Below are positions 9,851 to 20,977 of a stretch of DNA of 64,000 bases, in pieces. The position numbers and the translations under genes were made by a program. The DNA lies in assembly GCF_002021925.1 (NCBI RefSeq), contig NZ_CP012546.1:1674001-1738000 (forward strand), given 5' to 3'. A model generated the notes under the pieces. It ran no database searches, was not told where the DNA came from, and saw nothing but the letters and a program-made list of their open reading frames with translations. Numbering within the stretch: position 1 is the stretch's first letter; each line of letters begins with the position of its first letter. Origin of the DNA: Campylobacter pinnipediorum subsp. pinnipediorum (GTDB taxonomy: Bacteria; Campylobacterota; Campylobacteria; Campylobacterales; Campylobacteraceae).

Positions 9851-10182
9851 TGAATGAAAAAGTTTTTGAGCTTTTTGAAAATAAAAAAATACTTTTAAGG
9901 AACTTACAAAAACTTAATTTATCAGAATTTACCAAAATTCGCACTATTAGTGCTTATTTTGGTGTTGATATGAAAGGTTTTTATACAATTGTTTTCATAA
10001 GTGTGGCAAAATCTAGGTTTATGAAAAAAAATTATATTTTTTTAGATGATATTTGTGATAAGTATGAAAAGAAATTCGACACAGCTATAAAAAAGCGAAT
10101 TTTGTTTTATAAATCAAATATTTGTTCTAAAACCCTGCATGAATTAAAATCAAATAGCTGGAGATGCTATGATTTTGTGTGA
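9850..10182 (+). CDS. Conserved hypothetical protein, 110 residues
   Basis: I do not recognise a family. The protein is basic, soluble, without signal peptide, and starts directly at the end of the lipoprotein gene. Its last 14 bases overlap the start of coaX. The tight packing in a four-gene operon supports it being real. A small gene occurs at this position in C. jejuni (Cj0395c as I recall). Confidence 0.7.
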   Translation: MNEKVFELFENKKILLRNLQKLNLSEFTKIRTISAYFGVDMKGFYTIVFISVAKSRFMKKNYIFLDDICDKYEKKFDTAIKKRILFYKSNICSKTLHELKSNSWRCYDFV

Positions 10183-10795
10183 TATAGGCAATACAAATGC
10201 TACTTTTTGTGAAGATGGTAAAATATCACAAATTGGTATAGATAAATTTCAAGAATACAAGCCAAATCAAAAAGTTTATTACATATGTGTAAATGACCAA
10301 ATACAAAAAATAATTAAAGAACAAAAATATTTTATAAATTTAGAGCCTTACTATGAAATAGATACAATATATCAAGGTTTAGGAATAGATAGAATAGCAG
10401 CATGTTCTAATATAACAACTGGTGTTGTTGTGGATGCCGGAAGTGCTATAACTGTTGATATTATGCTAAACTCTCTGCATATAGGTGGATATATTTTACC
10501 AGGAATAGCTCATATGTTAAAAGCTTATGAAAATATATCGCCTAGACTCAAAATACCAATAAACTCACAAATAGATCTAGATGCTTTTCCACAGCGAACA
10601 ACAGATGCTATAAGTTATGGAATAATAAAACCTATAATAACGCTACTAGAAAAGGTTGCTTTTGGACAAAATGTATATTTTACTGGTGGTGATGGACAAT
10701 TTTTATCAAAATTTTTTAAAAATGCAATATATGATAGAATGCTTGTTTTTAGATCTATGCAAAAAATTATAAACGAAAAAGTATTAGCATATTGA
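10169..10795 (+). CDS. coaX: Type III pantothenate kinase
   Basis: CoaX phosphorylates pantothenate in the first step of coenzyme A synthesis. The 208-residue protein is slightly shorter than many homologues, as is usual in epsilonproteobacteria. The phosphate loop is DIGNTNATF near the N-terminus. The GLGIDRIAA motif and the second Asp motif VVVDAGSAITVDI are present. It is the last gene of the rightward operon. Confidence 0.93.
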   Translation: MILCDIGNTNATFCEDGKISQIGIDKFQEYKPNQKVYYICVNDQIQKIIKEQKYFINLEPYYEIDTIYQGLGIDRIAACSNITTGVVVDAGSAITVDIMLNSLHIGGYILPGIAHMLKAYENISPRLKIPINSQIDLDAFPQRTTDAISYGIIKPIITLLEKVAFGQNVYFTGGDGQFLSKFFKNAIYDRMLVFRSMQKIINEKVLAY

Positions 10796-11376
10796 CAATG
10801 GCTTTATATTAAAAAAGGGTGATAGCCAATTACACACTATAAATCTTTGAAAATTTTTTTAATTCTAACTTTGCATTTTAAAATAGAAACCTTATCTTAA
10901 AAAAGACAATTTCACTTTTTTAATGGTTAGGAATCAAGACATCACTAAAAGGCGCAAAGCGATACAGAAGTAATTGGGCTTGATGTATAAGAAGAACAAA
11001 AAGTTAACATAGTAAGACTATTAAGCTTACAAAATAAGAAAATGCGATGTTTACAAAAAGGTTCTAAACTAGACTATGCACAACCGTAATTCAAAATAGC
11101 TACTAAAATGCCAAATTAAGCCAAAGCTCTTATGGTAAAAAAGCTTATAGTATTAAAGTAATTCTATACAGCCTCTATAGAGCTAGCACAGCTAGTTGTT
11201 TTTAGCGATACTATAGTTGATATTGCAAAAAACAGGTGCAACAATTGAAACAAAATGGTCTCGAGACAACAGAAACAATTATAAGAAGTTCTGCCTACAT
11301 AATATCAAACAAAAATAGTTTTCTAATAAAAAAATGAAATACTAGATCTTTATATAAAAATAAAAAATCAAATAAA
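10796..11376. other. Gene-free stretch, probably decayed coding DNA
   Basis: This 580-base stretch between two convergent genes has no intact frame. On the plus strand, frames from about 10950 to 11330 give protein-like pieces (for example IELAQLVVFSDTIVDIAK) interrupted by many stops and frame changes. That suggests an old pseudogene. I could not assign a family. Confidence 0.35.
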
Positions 11377-11945
11377 CTAAAAATCTAAAATATTTCCTTC
11401 TGGGGCTTGTTTCTCATCTTGTTTTTTAATGTCTTTAAAGGGGGGTCCCTTAGTAAGCATTATAGTTATATTAGAGGCAACATTTGGTTGCATTTTAGCC
11501 ATTATGGCAGATATTTTTTTAGGCTCAAGGGCATACATGATACTAGCAGCTTGAGCTACACTCATATCAGAAAGAATATCTGCTGCTGCCTGATCTTTCA
11601 TCTTTGCATATGAGGCACTAACTTTATCAGTTGTCATATTTTTCAATTCTTCTAAAATTTTATTATTTTTTTCTATCAGAGCGTCTATTTCTTTTTTTTT
11701 ATTTTCTACTATTTTTAAAGTAGCATTTATATCTGATTCTTTTTTGTTTAAATTTGCTAAATTTTCATCATACAAAGACTTAACACTGGCTCTAAACGCT
11801 TCTAAGGCTTGTCTTTGCTCATCAATTCTATCAAGCTCTTTTAATATCTCGCCTTTTCTTGCTTCAAAAATTTGATTGCAGTCAATAGATGTATTATCAG
11901 CATATACAAAACTATATAAAAATATAAAAATATAAAATATATTTT

Positions 11946-11949
<4 letters not shown>
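11377..11949 (-). CDS. MotE-like periplasmic coiled-coil protein
   Basis: The 190-residue protein has a signal peptide (about residues 1-17, ending FVYA), a long coiled coil (about 30-105) and a C-terminal domain with MSVAQAASIMYALEPKKIS. That domain matches the MotE/magnesium-transporter-intracellular-like family linked to flagellar motility. It carries a bacterial N-glycosylation sequon, DINAT, in the coiled coil. The C. jejuni equivalent beside purA, Cj1496c, is a reported glycoprotein affecting invasion and colonisation. It overlaps the FliJ-like gene by 4 bases. Confidence 0.8.
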
Positions 11950-13621
<1,672 letters not shown>

Positions 13622-13699
13622 TTACCTTTCAATTATTTTTTATTAAAAATTATTTTATACAACAACTCTACTATAAATTTTATAAAAACCAAAAGTGAA

Positions 13700-16600
13700 T
13701 TATTTTTGACCAATATCTAAAATTTTCATACACTCTATATTTGCTAATCTAGCCAAATGCAAAGACTCCTCTTTATCTGATGTATTTAAACTTTCTACAA
13801 TTATACTACTTATATTTTTATAAGAATTATCTTGCGTATTAAGCTTTGTTAATATCTCTTGTCTAATACCTTCAAAACTATCTTCATCACTATTGAAATC
13901 TTTATTAACAAGATAATTTATTATACTCTGAGCATACTCTTTTAGCATTATACAATCTTTTAATTCATTAAATTTATTATCATTTATATGATTATTAAGA
14001 TCCAGCCCATCTATTCCTTTAAATTTATAATCAATTACCTCTTCAATGCTTATTGGTTGTTGAAAGAAATTACCCTGAAAGGTATAAAAACCAAGACCAA
14101 TCAACACTTTAAGAGTGCTTATATTTTGTAGGTTTTTTATGGTTGCATGTTTATCAAAAATATCGGATAAATTCTTAAGCATTCTAACTGTTATAAATGC
14201 TTTTTTATTAAAAAACATATATGTACATATATTTTTATCTATCTTTATCTTATCTATAGGCAAAAGCTCTAAAGCATCAAAAGAACTTGATTTTGATGCA
14301 AAATCGTCCAATACAAACTTAACACCAAATCTTTTATATTTATGTAAAAATTTACTAGCATACTCCAAACTTGGAGTTGAATTAGCATCAATTATTTCTA
14401 TCTGTAATGCGCTAGGGTTTAACTTTTTGTCTTGACTTATTAGATTTTTAAATTTCTCAAAAAACAAAGGCTTGCAAAGTTGTTCTATACTTAAATTTAC
14501 ACATACGCCTGCTTCAACACCTTTTGCACTCCACTCACTTTGCGCCTTCAAAGAACTACTTAATGAGAAAAATGACAAATCATCTATAACTTTTTGTTTT
14601 TTAATCAACGGAAAGAAATCATTAGGATAAACCATTTCTCCATTTCTTTTCCATCTTATCAAAGCTTCATAGCTAATAATCTTATTCGTTCTTATATCAA
14701 TTTCTGGCTGATATTGCATAAAAAATTCATCATTAGATAAAGCTGTTAAAATTTTATTATTATCCTCATACTGATTTTTAAAATGCCTATCTTTGGTAAT
14801 ATCAAACACATAATAGCGATTTTTACCACTAAGTTTTGCTTGATACATAGCCCAATCTGCTTGTTCTAAAAGATTTTCTGGTGTAACTCTATTTTCAATA
14901 CTACGCATACTTACACCTATACTAGCACTAATCTTTAATTTAACACCTTCATGACAAACCTCTTCTCTAGCAATACGGAGTATGTTTTCAACAAATTCAT
15001 AAACTTCTCCAAATTTTTCATAAAGTATGATGGCAACAAACTCATCCCCGCCAATTCTTGCAAACATATCTTTTTCGTAAAAAATAGAATCGATACGAGA
15101 TGAAATTTCAATCAAAAACTTATCTCCAACTTTATGCCCATAGGTATCATTAATCTCTTTAAAACCATCCAAATCAAGATAAGCAATAGCAACTTCTTTG
15201 TTGTTTTTTGTAGTTCTAATTAGCTCTTCGAGCTTTTGTGAAAATAAAAATCTATTAGGCAGTTTTGTTAAAGGATCGTGATATGCAATATGTTCTAAAT
15301 AGTCTTGATTATTTTTAATTTCGCCAACACTTGATATTATGACAGCATAGCAAGAAAAGTTATTATCAGCATCATCTACCGATGTTATATTTACAAAATG
15401 CAAACAATCTTCACTATTTTTATATTTAAACCACATTTTGCCATACCATTGACCATTTTTTTCAACATCAGATATAATTTTATCGTATGTCTCACTATCA
15501 TTAAATTTTGATTTAAGTAAACTAATATTTGAACCCAAAGTTTCTTCTTTTAAATAACCACTCAGCAATAAAAAAGTATCATTTGCATCTGTGATATTCC
15601 ACTCTAAATCAAGAATTAATATTCCATCTTGTGAATAAGAAAACAACTTTGCAACCAAATCTTGATATATAAAGGATAACTTTTTGTCTGTAATATTTTC
15701 AACCACTCCGCTGATAAAAATAGGTTTTTCATTTTTACAAAATTCCAAAACCCTACCACTTAAGCTCAACCATATAATATCTTTATTGATAGTGTAGAGT
15801 TTAATGTCTGTCTTAAATGTGTTGTTTTCAGATTTTATGGAAGAAAAGAAAATGTCAAATGATTCAAATTCATCAACAATCAAATGTCTCATTTTGTCTT
15901 CATTAAAAGACATGCTATCTTGATTGTCAAACCCTAATAATGATGCAAACTTACTATTAATCCTAATGGTTTTTAATTTTGAATTATAGTCCCAAGTAGC
16001 AACATCTGAAGCTAATATGATATTTTTGCATTGATTAATTTCCTTTTCATACTTTTCTTTCATAGTTTGCTGTTCCAAGCAATCACTGATAGAATAAACG
16101 GCTCCTTTAAATTTACCATCTGTATCTTTCAAGAACTTAGTTTCTATTTTAAAAGGAATAATCTCATTTTTATTTTTTATGACTTTATAAATTGAGCTTA
16201 TTTTATCTTTCGCCGCATGTATATTTAAAAACAACCGCTTATTAAGCTTAATCTCATTTGCAAAAGACACCCTATCAGATTCAAAAATAATATCTCTAAT
16301 ATCAAGACCTTTTAAAAGAATATTACTATAATCTATATCTAATATATTTTTAATATTGTTAGTGGCATATTTGATAAAAAAAGGATCGTCTTTGCTTGAA
16401 ATCATAATAATATTTTTAAAAAAAGACACAGACTTATACACAATATCACTATTTTGTTCTACTCTTTTATAATAACCAACATCCTCAACTGTTAAAAATA
16501 CGTATCTTGAATCTTTTAAATTTATCATACTAGCTTTACATTCAACATCTAAAACTTTCCCATCTTTTGTTTTATGAGTTGTTCTTAATGCTATTTTGCT

Positions 16601-17854
16601 CTCGTTGTCCTCAATTAAATTTTTTCTAAAAAATAAATCATTTTCAAGATTTATATTAGATATTTCAGTCATGGTGATAGAAGTTATCTCATTGTAAGAA
16701 TAACCATAAAATTTTAAAGCCGCATTACTCGCATCAATTATTTTTCCGCTATATGCATCATAAAGAAGTAAAATCAAAGGACTTTTTTCAAATATATAAC
16801 CAAATCTTGTCTTGTAATCATCCAACATTCCATTTAAGTTATCAATTTTTTCGTACAATCCTTTTATGCCCAATTTTATTGATTTAAAATCTTCTAAAGC
16901 GCTGTTACAATCTTGCTCCAATTCTTTATCTTTTAAAAAATCAGAAATAGATTTAACAGGGAAAATAATTTTATCTTTTACAAATTTCAAATTAATAAGT
17001 GTGCTTACAGTATATACAATTAAAGTAACAAACGCAAAGAAAATTACTACAAGATGAATCAATATGCTTTTGTTGTTTAATTCTTTGCTTATAACAAATA
17101 AATTATAGTCACTCATATATTCCGAAAGCTCGGAACTCATATCAAAATAATGAAAAATAACATCTTTGTCATCAACAAATAATTTATCTATATTTTGAGG
17201 ATCTTGATAATCCTCCTTGGTGTAACCATGTCTACCATACACACCGCCTATATAATTACCATTATAATCTATCACAAAAGCTGACTTTTCTTCTTTTTGT
17301 ATAATTTTATTTATATTAGATTTTATATAGTTTACATCTACCTCAGCAACCAATATAAAATCAAACGAGATATTATATGCAACAAAAAAAGTGTCCAATA
17401 CTTTATCATCATTAAACACAAAATTTGATATTACATATCTTTTGTTCTTAAGCCTATCAATCCAAGGAGTATTAAAATTTATATGAGAAGAATGACTAAA
17501 TTTTTTTTCATAAATAATATTTTTATCTTTATCTAGAACATATAAGGCTTTAAAATAATCATGGATAGAATAATCCTTGATATTTTCCAAATAAAAAATA
17601 TCTGCATTTGAATTTATGATTTGACCATAAAATTCAACTTGTTTTTTTATCTTATCAAAACTATCATCTATGGTTTTTTGTATTTTAAAATTAAAAACCC
17701 TAAGCTGGTATTTTGCTTCATCTATATTTGATGTTAACATATACACAATAAGAGAAATAATTGCAATAATTACAAGAGGATAAGTGAATAAAAATCTAAA
17801 AATAATATTTGAAAATATGCCATTTCTACTAAATTTTTTTAGAATTTTTAACAT
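13700..17854 (-). CDS. PAS/GGDEF/EAL membrane sensor protein, 1384 residues
   Basis: Domains in order: membrane span about 15-42, periplasmic sensor region about 44-260, second span about 262-288, PAS-like domains from about 350 to 830, GGDEF about 850-1010, EAL about 1030-1290. The cyclase motif is intact (ARIGGDEFVAI), so diguanylate cyclase activity is plausible. The EAL domain keeps YEALIRW, CVNLS, LQIEI and VLDDF. The loop that normally reads AEGVE is replaced by ATIKNLQNI and the QGYLF-like motif by QGNFF, so phosphodiesterase activity is doubtful. Ligand and output are unknown. It lies alone, flanked by short spacers. Confidence 0.88.
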   Translation of the reverse strand: MLKILKKFSRNGIFSNIIFRFLFTYPLVIIAIISLIVYMLTSNIDEAKYQLRVFNFKIQKTIDDSFDKIKKQVEFYGQIINSNADIFYLENIKDYSIHDYFKALYVLDKDKNIIYEKKFSHSSHINFNTPWIDRLKNKRYVISNFVFNDDKVLDTFFVAYNISFDFILVAEVDVNYIKSNINKIIQKEEKSAFVIDYNGNYIGGVYGRHGYTKEDYQDPQNIDKLFVDDKDVIFHYFDMSSELSEYMSDYNLFVISKELNNKSILIHLVVIFFAFVTLIVYTVSTLINLKFVKDKIIFPVKSISDFLKDKELEQDCNSALEDFKSIKLGIKGLYEKIDNLNGMLDDYKTRFGYIFEKSPLILLLYDAYSGKIIDASNAALKFYGYSYNEITSITMTEISNINLENDLFFRKNLIEDNESKIALRTTHKTKDGKVLDVECKASMINLKDSRYVFLTVEDVGYYKRVEQNSDIVYKSVSFFKNIIMISSKDDPFFIKYATNNIKNILDIDYSNILLKGLDIRDIIFESDRVSFANEIKLNKRLFLNIHAAKDKISSIYKVIKNKNEIIPFKIETKFLKDTDGKFKGAVYSISDCLEQQTMKEKYEKEINQCKNIILASDVATWDYNSKLKTIRINSKFASLLGFDNQDSMSFNEDKMRHLIVDEFESFDIFFSSIKSENNTFKTDIKLYTINKDIIWLSLSGRVLEFCKNEKPIFISGVVENITDKKLSFIYQDLVAKLFSYSQDGILILDLEWNITDANDTFLLLSGYLKEETLGSNISLLKSKFNDSETYDKIISDVEKNGQWYGKMWFKYKNSEDCLHFVNITSVDDADNNFSCYAVIISSVGEIKNNQDYLEHIAYHDPLTKLPNRFLFSQKLEELIRTTKNNKEVAIAYLDLDGFKEINDTYGHKVGDKFLIEISSRIDSIFYEKDMFARIGGDEFVAIILYEKFGEVYEFVENILRIAREEVCHEGVKLKISASIGVSMRSIENRVTPENLLEQADWAMYQAKLSGKNRYYVFDITKDRHFKNQYEDNNKILTALSNDEFFMQYQPEIDIRTNKIISYEALIRWKRNGEMVYPNDFFPLIKKQKVIDDLSFFSLSSSLKAQSEWSAKGVEAGVCVNLSIEQLCKPLFFEKFKNLISQDKKLNPSALQIEIIDANSTPSLEYASKFLHKYKRFGVKFVLDDFASKSSSFDALELLPIDKIKIDKNICTYMFFNKKAFITVRMLKNLSDIFDKHATIKNLQNISTLKVLIGLGFYTFQGNFFQQPISIEEVIDYKFKGIDGLDLNNHINDNKFNELKDCIMLKEYAQSIINYLVNKDFNSDEDSFEGIRQEILTKLNTQDNSYKNISSIIVESLNTSDKEESLHLARLANIECMKILDIGQK

Positions 17855-17934
17855 AAATCGCTTAAACCTTATTAATCATTTTTTATAAGTTACTATTTTA
17901 TCAAAGCTTTACTTTTTATAATATTATAAAGAAA

Positions 17935-19026
17935 TTAAAATTTAATTAATAGCTTTTCAAAAATACTACAAAGTTGCTTAACCTCAGTTATCTTAACTCT
18001 TTCATTTATAGAGTGAATTCTATCATTTATCACACCAAACTCAACAACATTTACACCAAATTCAGACAAATATCTAGCATCACTTGTCCCACCTTTGGAA
18101 TTTAACAAAGGTTTTATATCAAGAACTTCATTTATGCTTTCACATAGTTTTTTTACAATCAAACTATCCTTATCTGTAAAATAATAATTAGAGCTTTGTT
18201 TTATATCCAGTTCAAAATCAAAATCACTAAGTGTATTTTGTATATATGTTTTTATGTCATCAAGTGTTGTTAAGTTGGAGTTTCTTACATTAAACATAAC
18301 TTTAACATCACCTGCTGTTACATTACAAACTTGCATTCCACCACGAATATCAGTAATCACAATCTTACTTGGTTCAAAAACCTCACTTCCACTGTCCATA
18401 TCATGATCTGCGATTTTGTCTATTACTTTTGCAAGTTGATGTATGGGATTTACACATTTATTTGGATATGCAGCATGACCTTGTAACCCTTTTATAACAA
18501 AGCTACCATTTATAGATCCTCTTCTTGCTATCTTAACGCTGTCTCCAAATTTTTCATTGCATGTCGGCTCTGCGACTAAAGCAAAATCTGGTAGCTCATC
18601 AACATCTTTCATATACTTTAATACTTCTTTAGTCCCATATATAGCATCGCCCTCTTCATCACTTGTTAATATGATACTTATTTTTCCATTAAAATTTTTT
18701 ATTTTTTTACAAGCATATAAAAATGCAGCTACTCCGCTCTTCATATCTTGAGCGCCTCTAGCATAAATATAATCATCTTTTGTAGTTGGGGAAAAAGGAT
18801 CACTGTCCCATCCATCTCCAGCAGGGACAACATCAACATGTCCCGCAAAGGCAAAATGGACACCTTTTGGACTAAATTCTTTTGTTAGAAGTAAATTTTT
18901 AACACCATTTTGATCTATTCTTCTGAACCCAAAACCATCCATATAGTTTTTTATAAATTCTAAAGCGCCGTCATCATCTGGTGTTATTGATTTAAATTTT
19001 AACAATGTTGACAGCAGTTCTATCAC
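17935..19026 (-). CDS. dapE: Succinyl-diaminopimelate desuccinylase
   Basis: DapE hydrolyses N-succinyl-LL-diaminopimelate in lysine and peptidoglycan precursor synthesis. It is a 363-residue M20 zinc hydrolase. The metal ligands lie in [12 protein letters not shown] and [10 protein letters not shown], and the catalytic Glu is in [16 protein letters not shown] near the C-terminus is also conserved. It overlaps the downstream EAL fragment by 4 bases. Confidence 0.95.
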   Translation of the reverse strand: MIELLSTLLKFKSITPDDDGALEFIKNYMDGFGFRRIDQNGVKNLLLTKEFSPKGVHFAFAGHVDVVPAGDGWDSDPFSPTTKDDYIYARGAQDMKSGVAAFLYACKKIKNFNGKISIILTSDEEGDAIYGTKEVLKYMKDVDELPDFALVAEPTCNEKFGDSVKIARRGSINGSFVIKGLQGHAAYPNKCVNPIHQLAKVIDKIADHDMDSGSEVFEPSKIVITDIRGGMQVCNVTAGDVKVMFNVRNSNLTTLDDIKTYIQNTLSDFDFELDIKQSSNYYFTDKDSLIVKKLCESINEVLDIKPLLNSKGGTSDARYLSEFGVNVVEFGVINDRIHSINERVKITEVKQLCSIFEKLLIKF

Positions 19027-20938
19027 ATTTCAACTTTCTCGCCAGGAGCGCCTAGATAAAATCCCTGAAACTCATCAACGCCAAGCTTTTTGCAAATATC
19101 TAAAACATCAGCTGAATGTATATACTCTGCTACTGTTTTAATACCCAAATCTCTTGCAAAATACACAATAGCACGAGTAATCATATAAGAATCATTGCTT
19201 GAATCAATATTTTTTATTATAGAGCCGTCGATTTTAATAAAGTCTGGTTTTAGTTTTAAAATGTAAGAAAAATTTGAATATCCTGAACCAAAATCATCTA
19301 TAGCTATACGCACACCCATCTTTTTAACTTTATCTATAAATTTCTCAATTCTCTCAACATTTTCCAAGTTCTCATCTTCTACAAGCTCAAAAATAAGCCT
19401 ATCAGCAACATCATTATTTGCTAATAACTTCAAGATAGTAAGACTAACATCTCCATCAATCATATCTCTTCCAGATAAATTTACAGATAATACTAAATTT
19501 AAATTTTGACTTAATTCATCAATAGCTTTTTCTACAACTTTTTTTGCAACTCTGTGTATCTTTTTATTTTTTTTGCAATATCTAAAAACTTATGAGGAGA
19601 GAGAATTTCATCACTATTTATCATCCTAATAAGACTTTCATATTTTGTTATGTTACCATCTCTGTCAAAAATTGGCTGATAATAAGGAAGCACTTTATCG
19701 CCGATTATTGCTTGTCTTATCATTAAAGATCGCTCTATCTGTATTTTATATTCATCTTTTTTATTAAGACCTTTAAAATAGCAAACATAGTCTTTTCCTG
19801 TGTTTTTAGCAACCTTTAAAGCCGTTGTAGCTTTCATCAAAGTATCATCCTCATCAACGGAAAAACCTATGGTAGTATGTATTTCAATACTAATACTATC
19901 ACTACTATTTGGAACTTTTATTGAAGTCATTCGACCCTTAAATCTACCTATAAGTTCATTTGCCAAATCTTCATATTTTTCTACAATAAACTCTCCATTT
20001 TCAACTAATGCAAATCTATCAGCACCCAAACAATAAGCTTTCATCTTATTTGTGGTTGCAAAATCACTTATCAAACCAGCTATATATACCAATATCGCAT
20101 CACAAATATCTTTACCATAATAATCATTCATTACACCAAAATCATCTATATCCAAAATAATAACTTTTGGTTTATCAAGTTTTTTCAGATTATTCATTAG
20201 CGTGGTTTTATTTGATAAGTTGGTCAAAGGATCGATATAAAGCTGTTTTTTTATCTCCTTAAGCTCATTTTTTAATTTCAACTTATCTTTTATATACTCG
20301 GCTCTTAAATCATAATATCTATTTATAGACCACAAAGCAGCAAGAATTAGAAAAATAGTTATAACACCAGTAAGAATAAAATACGGAGCAACATTTTTTA
20401 ACACCCATTGCTTAAACTCACTGTCATGGCTATCAGATACGGTATGATAAAAAGAAACACTAAGACCCATTATATAATCATGTTTTTTTTCAAAGAGACA
20501 AATATTAATTTTATTTTCAGGCAAAACCTGTTTTGAGTAAAATATTTTTTTAAAATTATGATTAAAAATTTCCCCACAATCTCGCTTTAATCTTTTTTCA
20601 TCACCATGATTGCTCGAAGCTAATAAATTCAGATTACTTTCAATATCGGTTTTTAGCAAATAAATATCGCCAATTAAATTAGAGTCTAAAAAACTTTGAA
20701 ATTTATCTTTGTCTTTGTTTAGTGCTTCAAACTCATCAGAATATTTATCTAATAAAAATTGTGAATTTTTTTGATAATCAACCTTATTATAAGTAATAGA
20801 ATTAGAGTATTTGTAATAAAAAATTGATATATCAACAACCAAAAGTGTAAATAAGATTAGATTTAAGCAAATAATTACTGTAGCAGTTTTTTTATTTTTC
20901 CCAGATTGCACCATCAAATTCCTTTTTACCAGTCGCAA
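19023..20938 (-). pseudogene. GGDEF/EAL membrane protein split by a frameshift in an A7 tract
   Basis: The first frame (20938 to 19532, 468 residues) has two membrane spans (about 19-42 and 185-205), a GGDEF-like domain and the start of an EAL domain (KYESLIRM). It stops at TAG 19532-19534. One extra A in the A7 run (minus strand, 19545-19539) would continue it as KKVVEKAIDEL into the second frame, which runs to 19023 with LVEDEN, AIDDFGSGYSNF, KIDGSIIK and FQGFYLG. The joined protein would be 638 residues. The cyclase motif is degenerate (GADRF), so the domain cannot act as a normal cyclase. This may be phase variation, a fixed mutation or a sequencing error. Confidence 0.8.
19539..19545 (-). 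repeat. A7 homopolymer at the GGDEF/EAL frameshift
   Basis: Seven T on the plus strand (A7 in the coding strand) lie exactly where the two frames of the split gene must be joined. A length of 8 restores one frame. Confidence 0.8.
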
Positions 20939-20977
20939 AATTATACCACTATTTTTGCTTTTTTAAAAATTTTAGAC

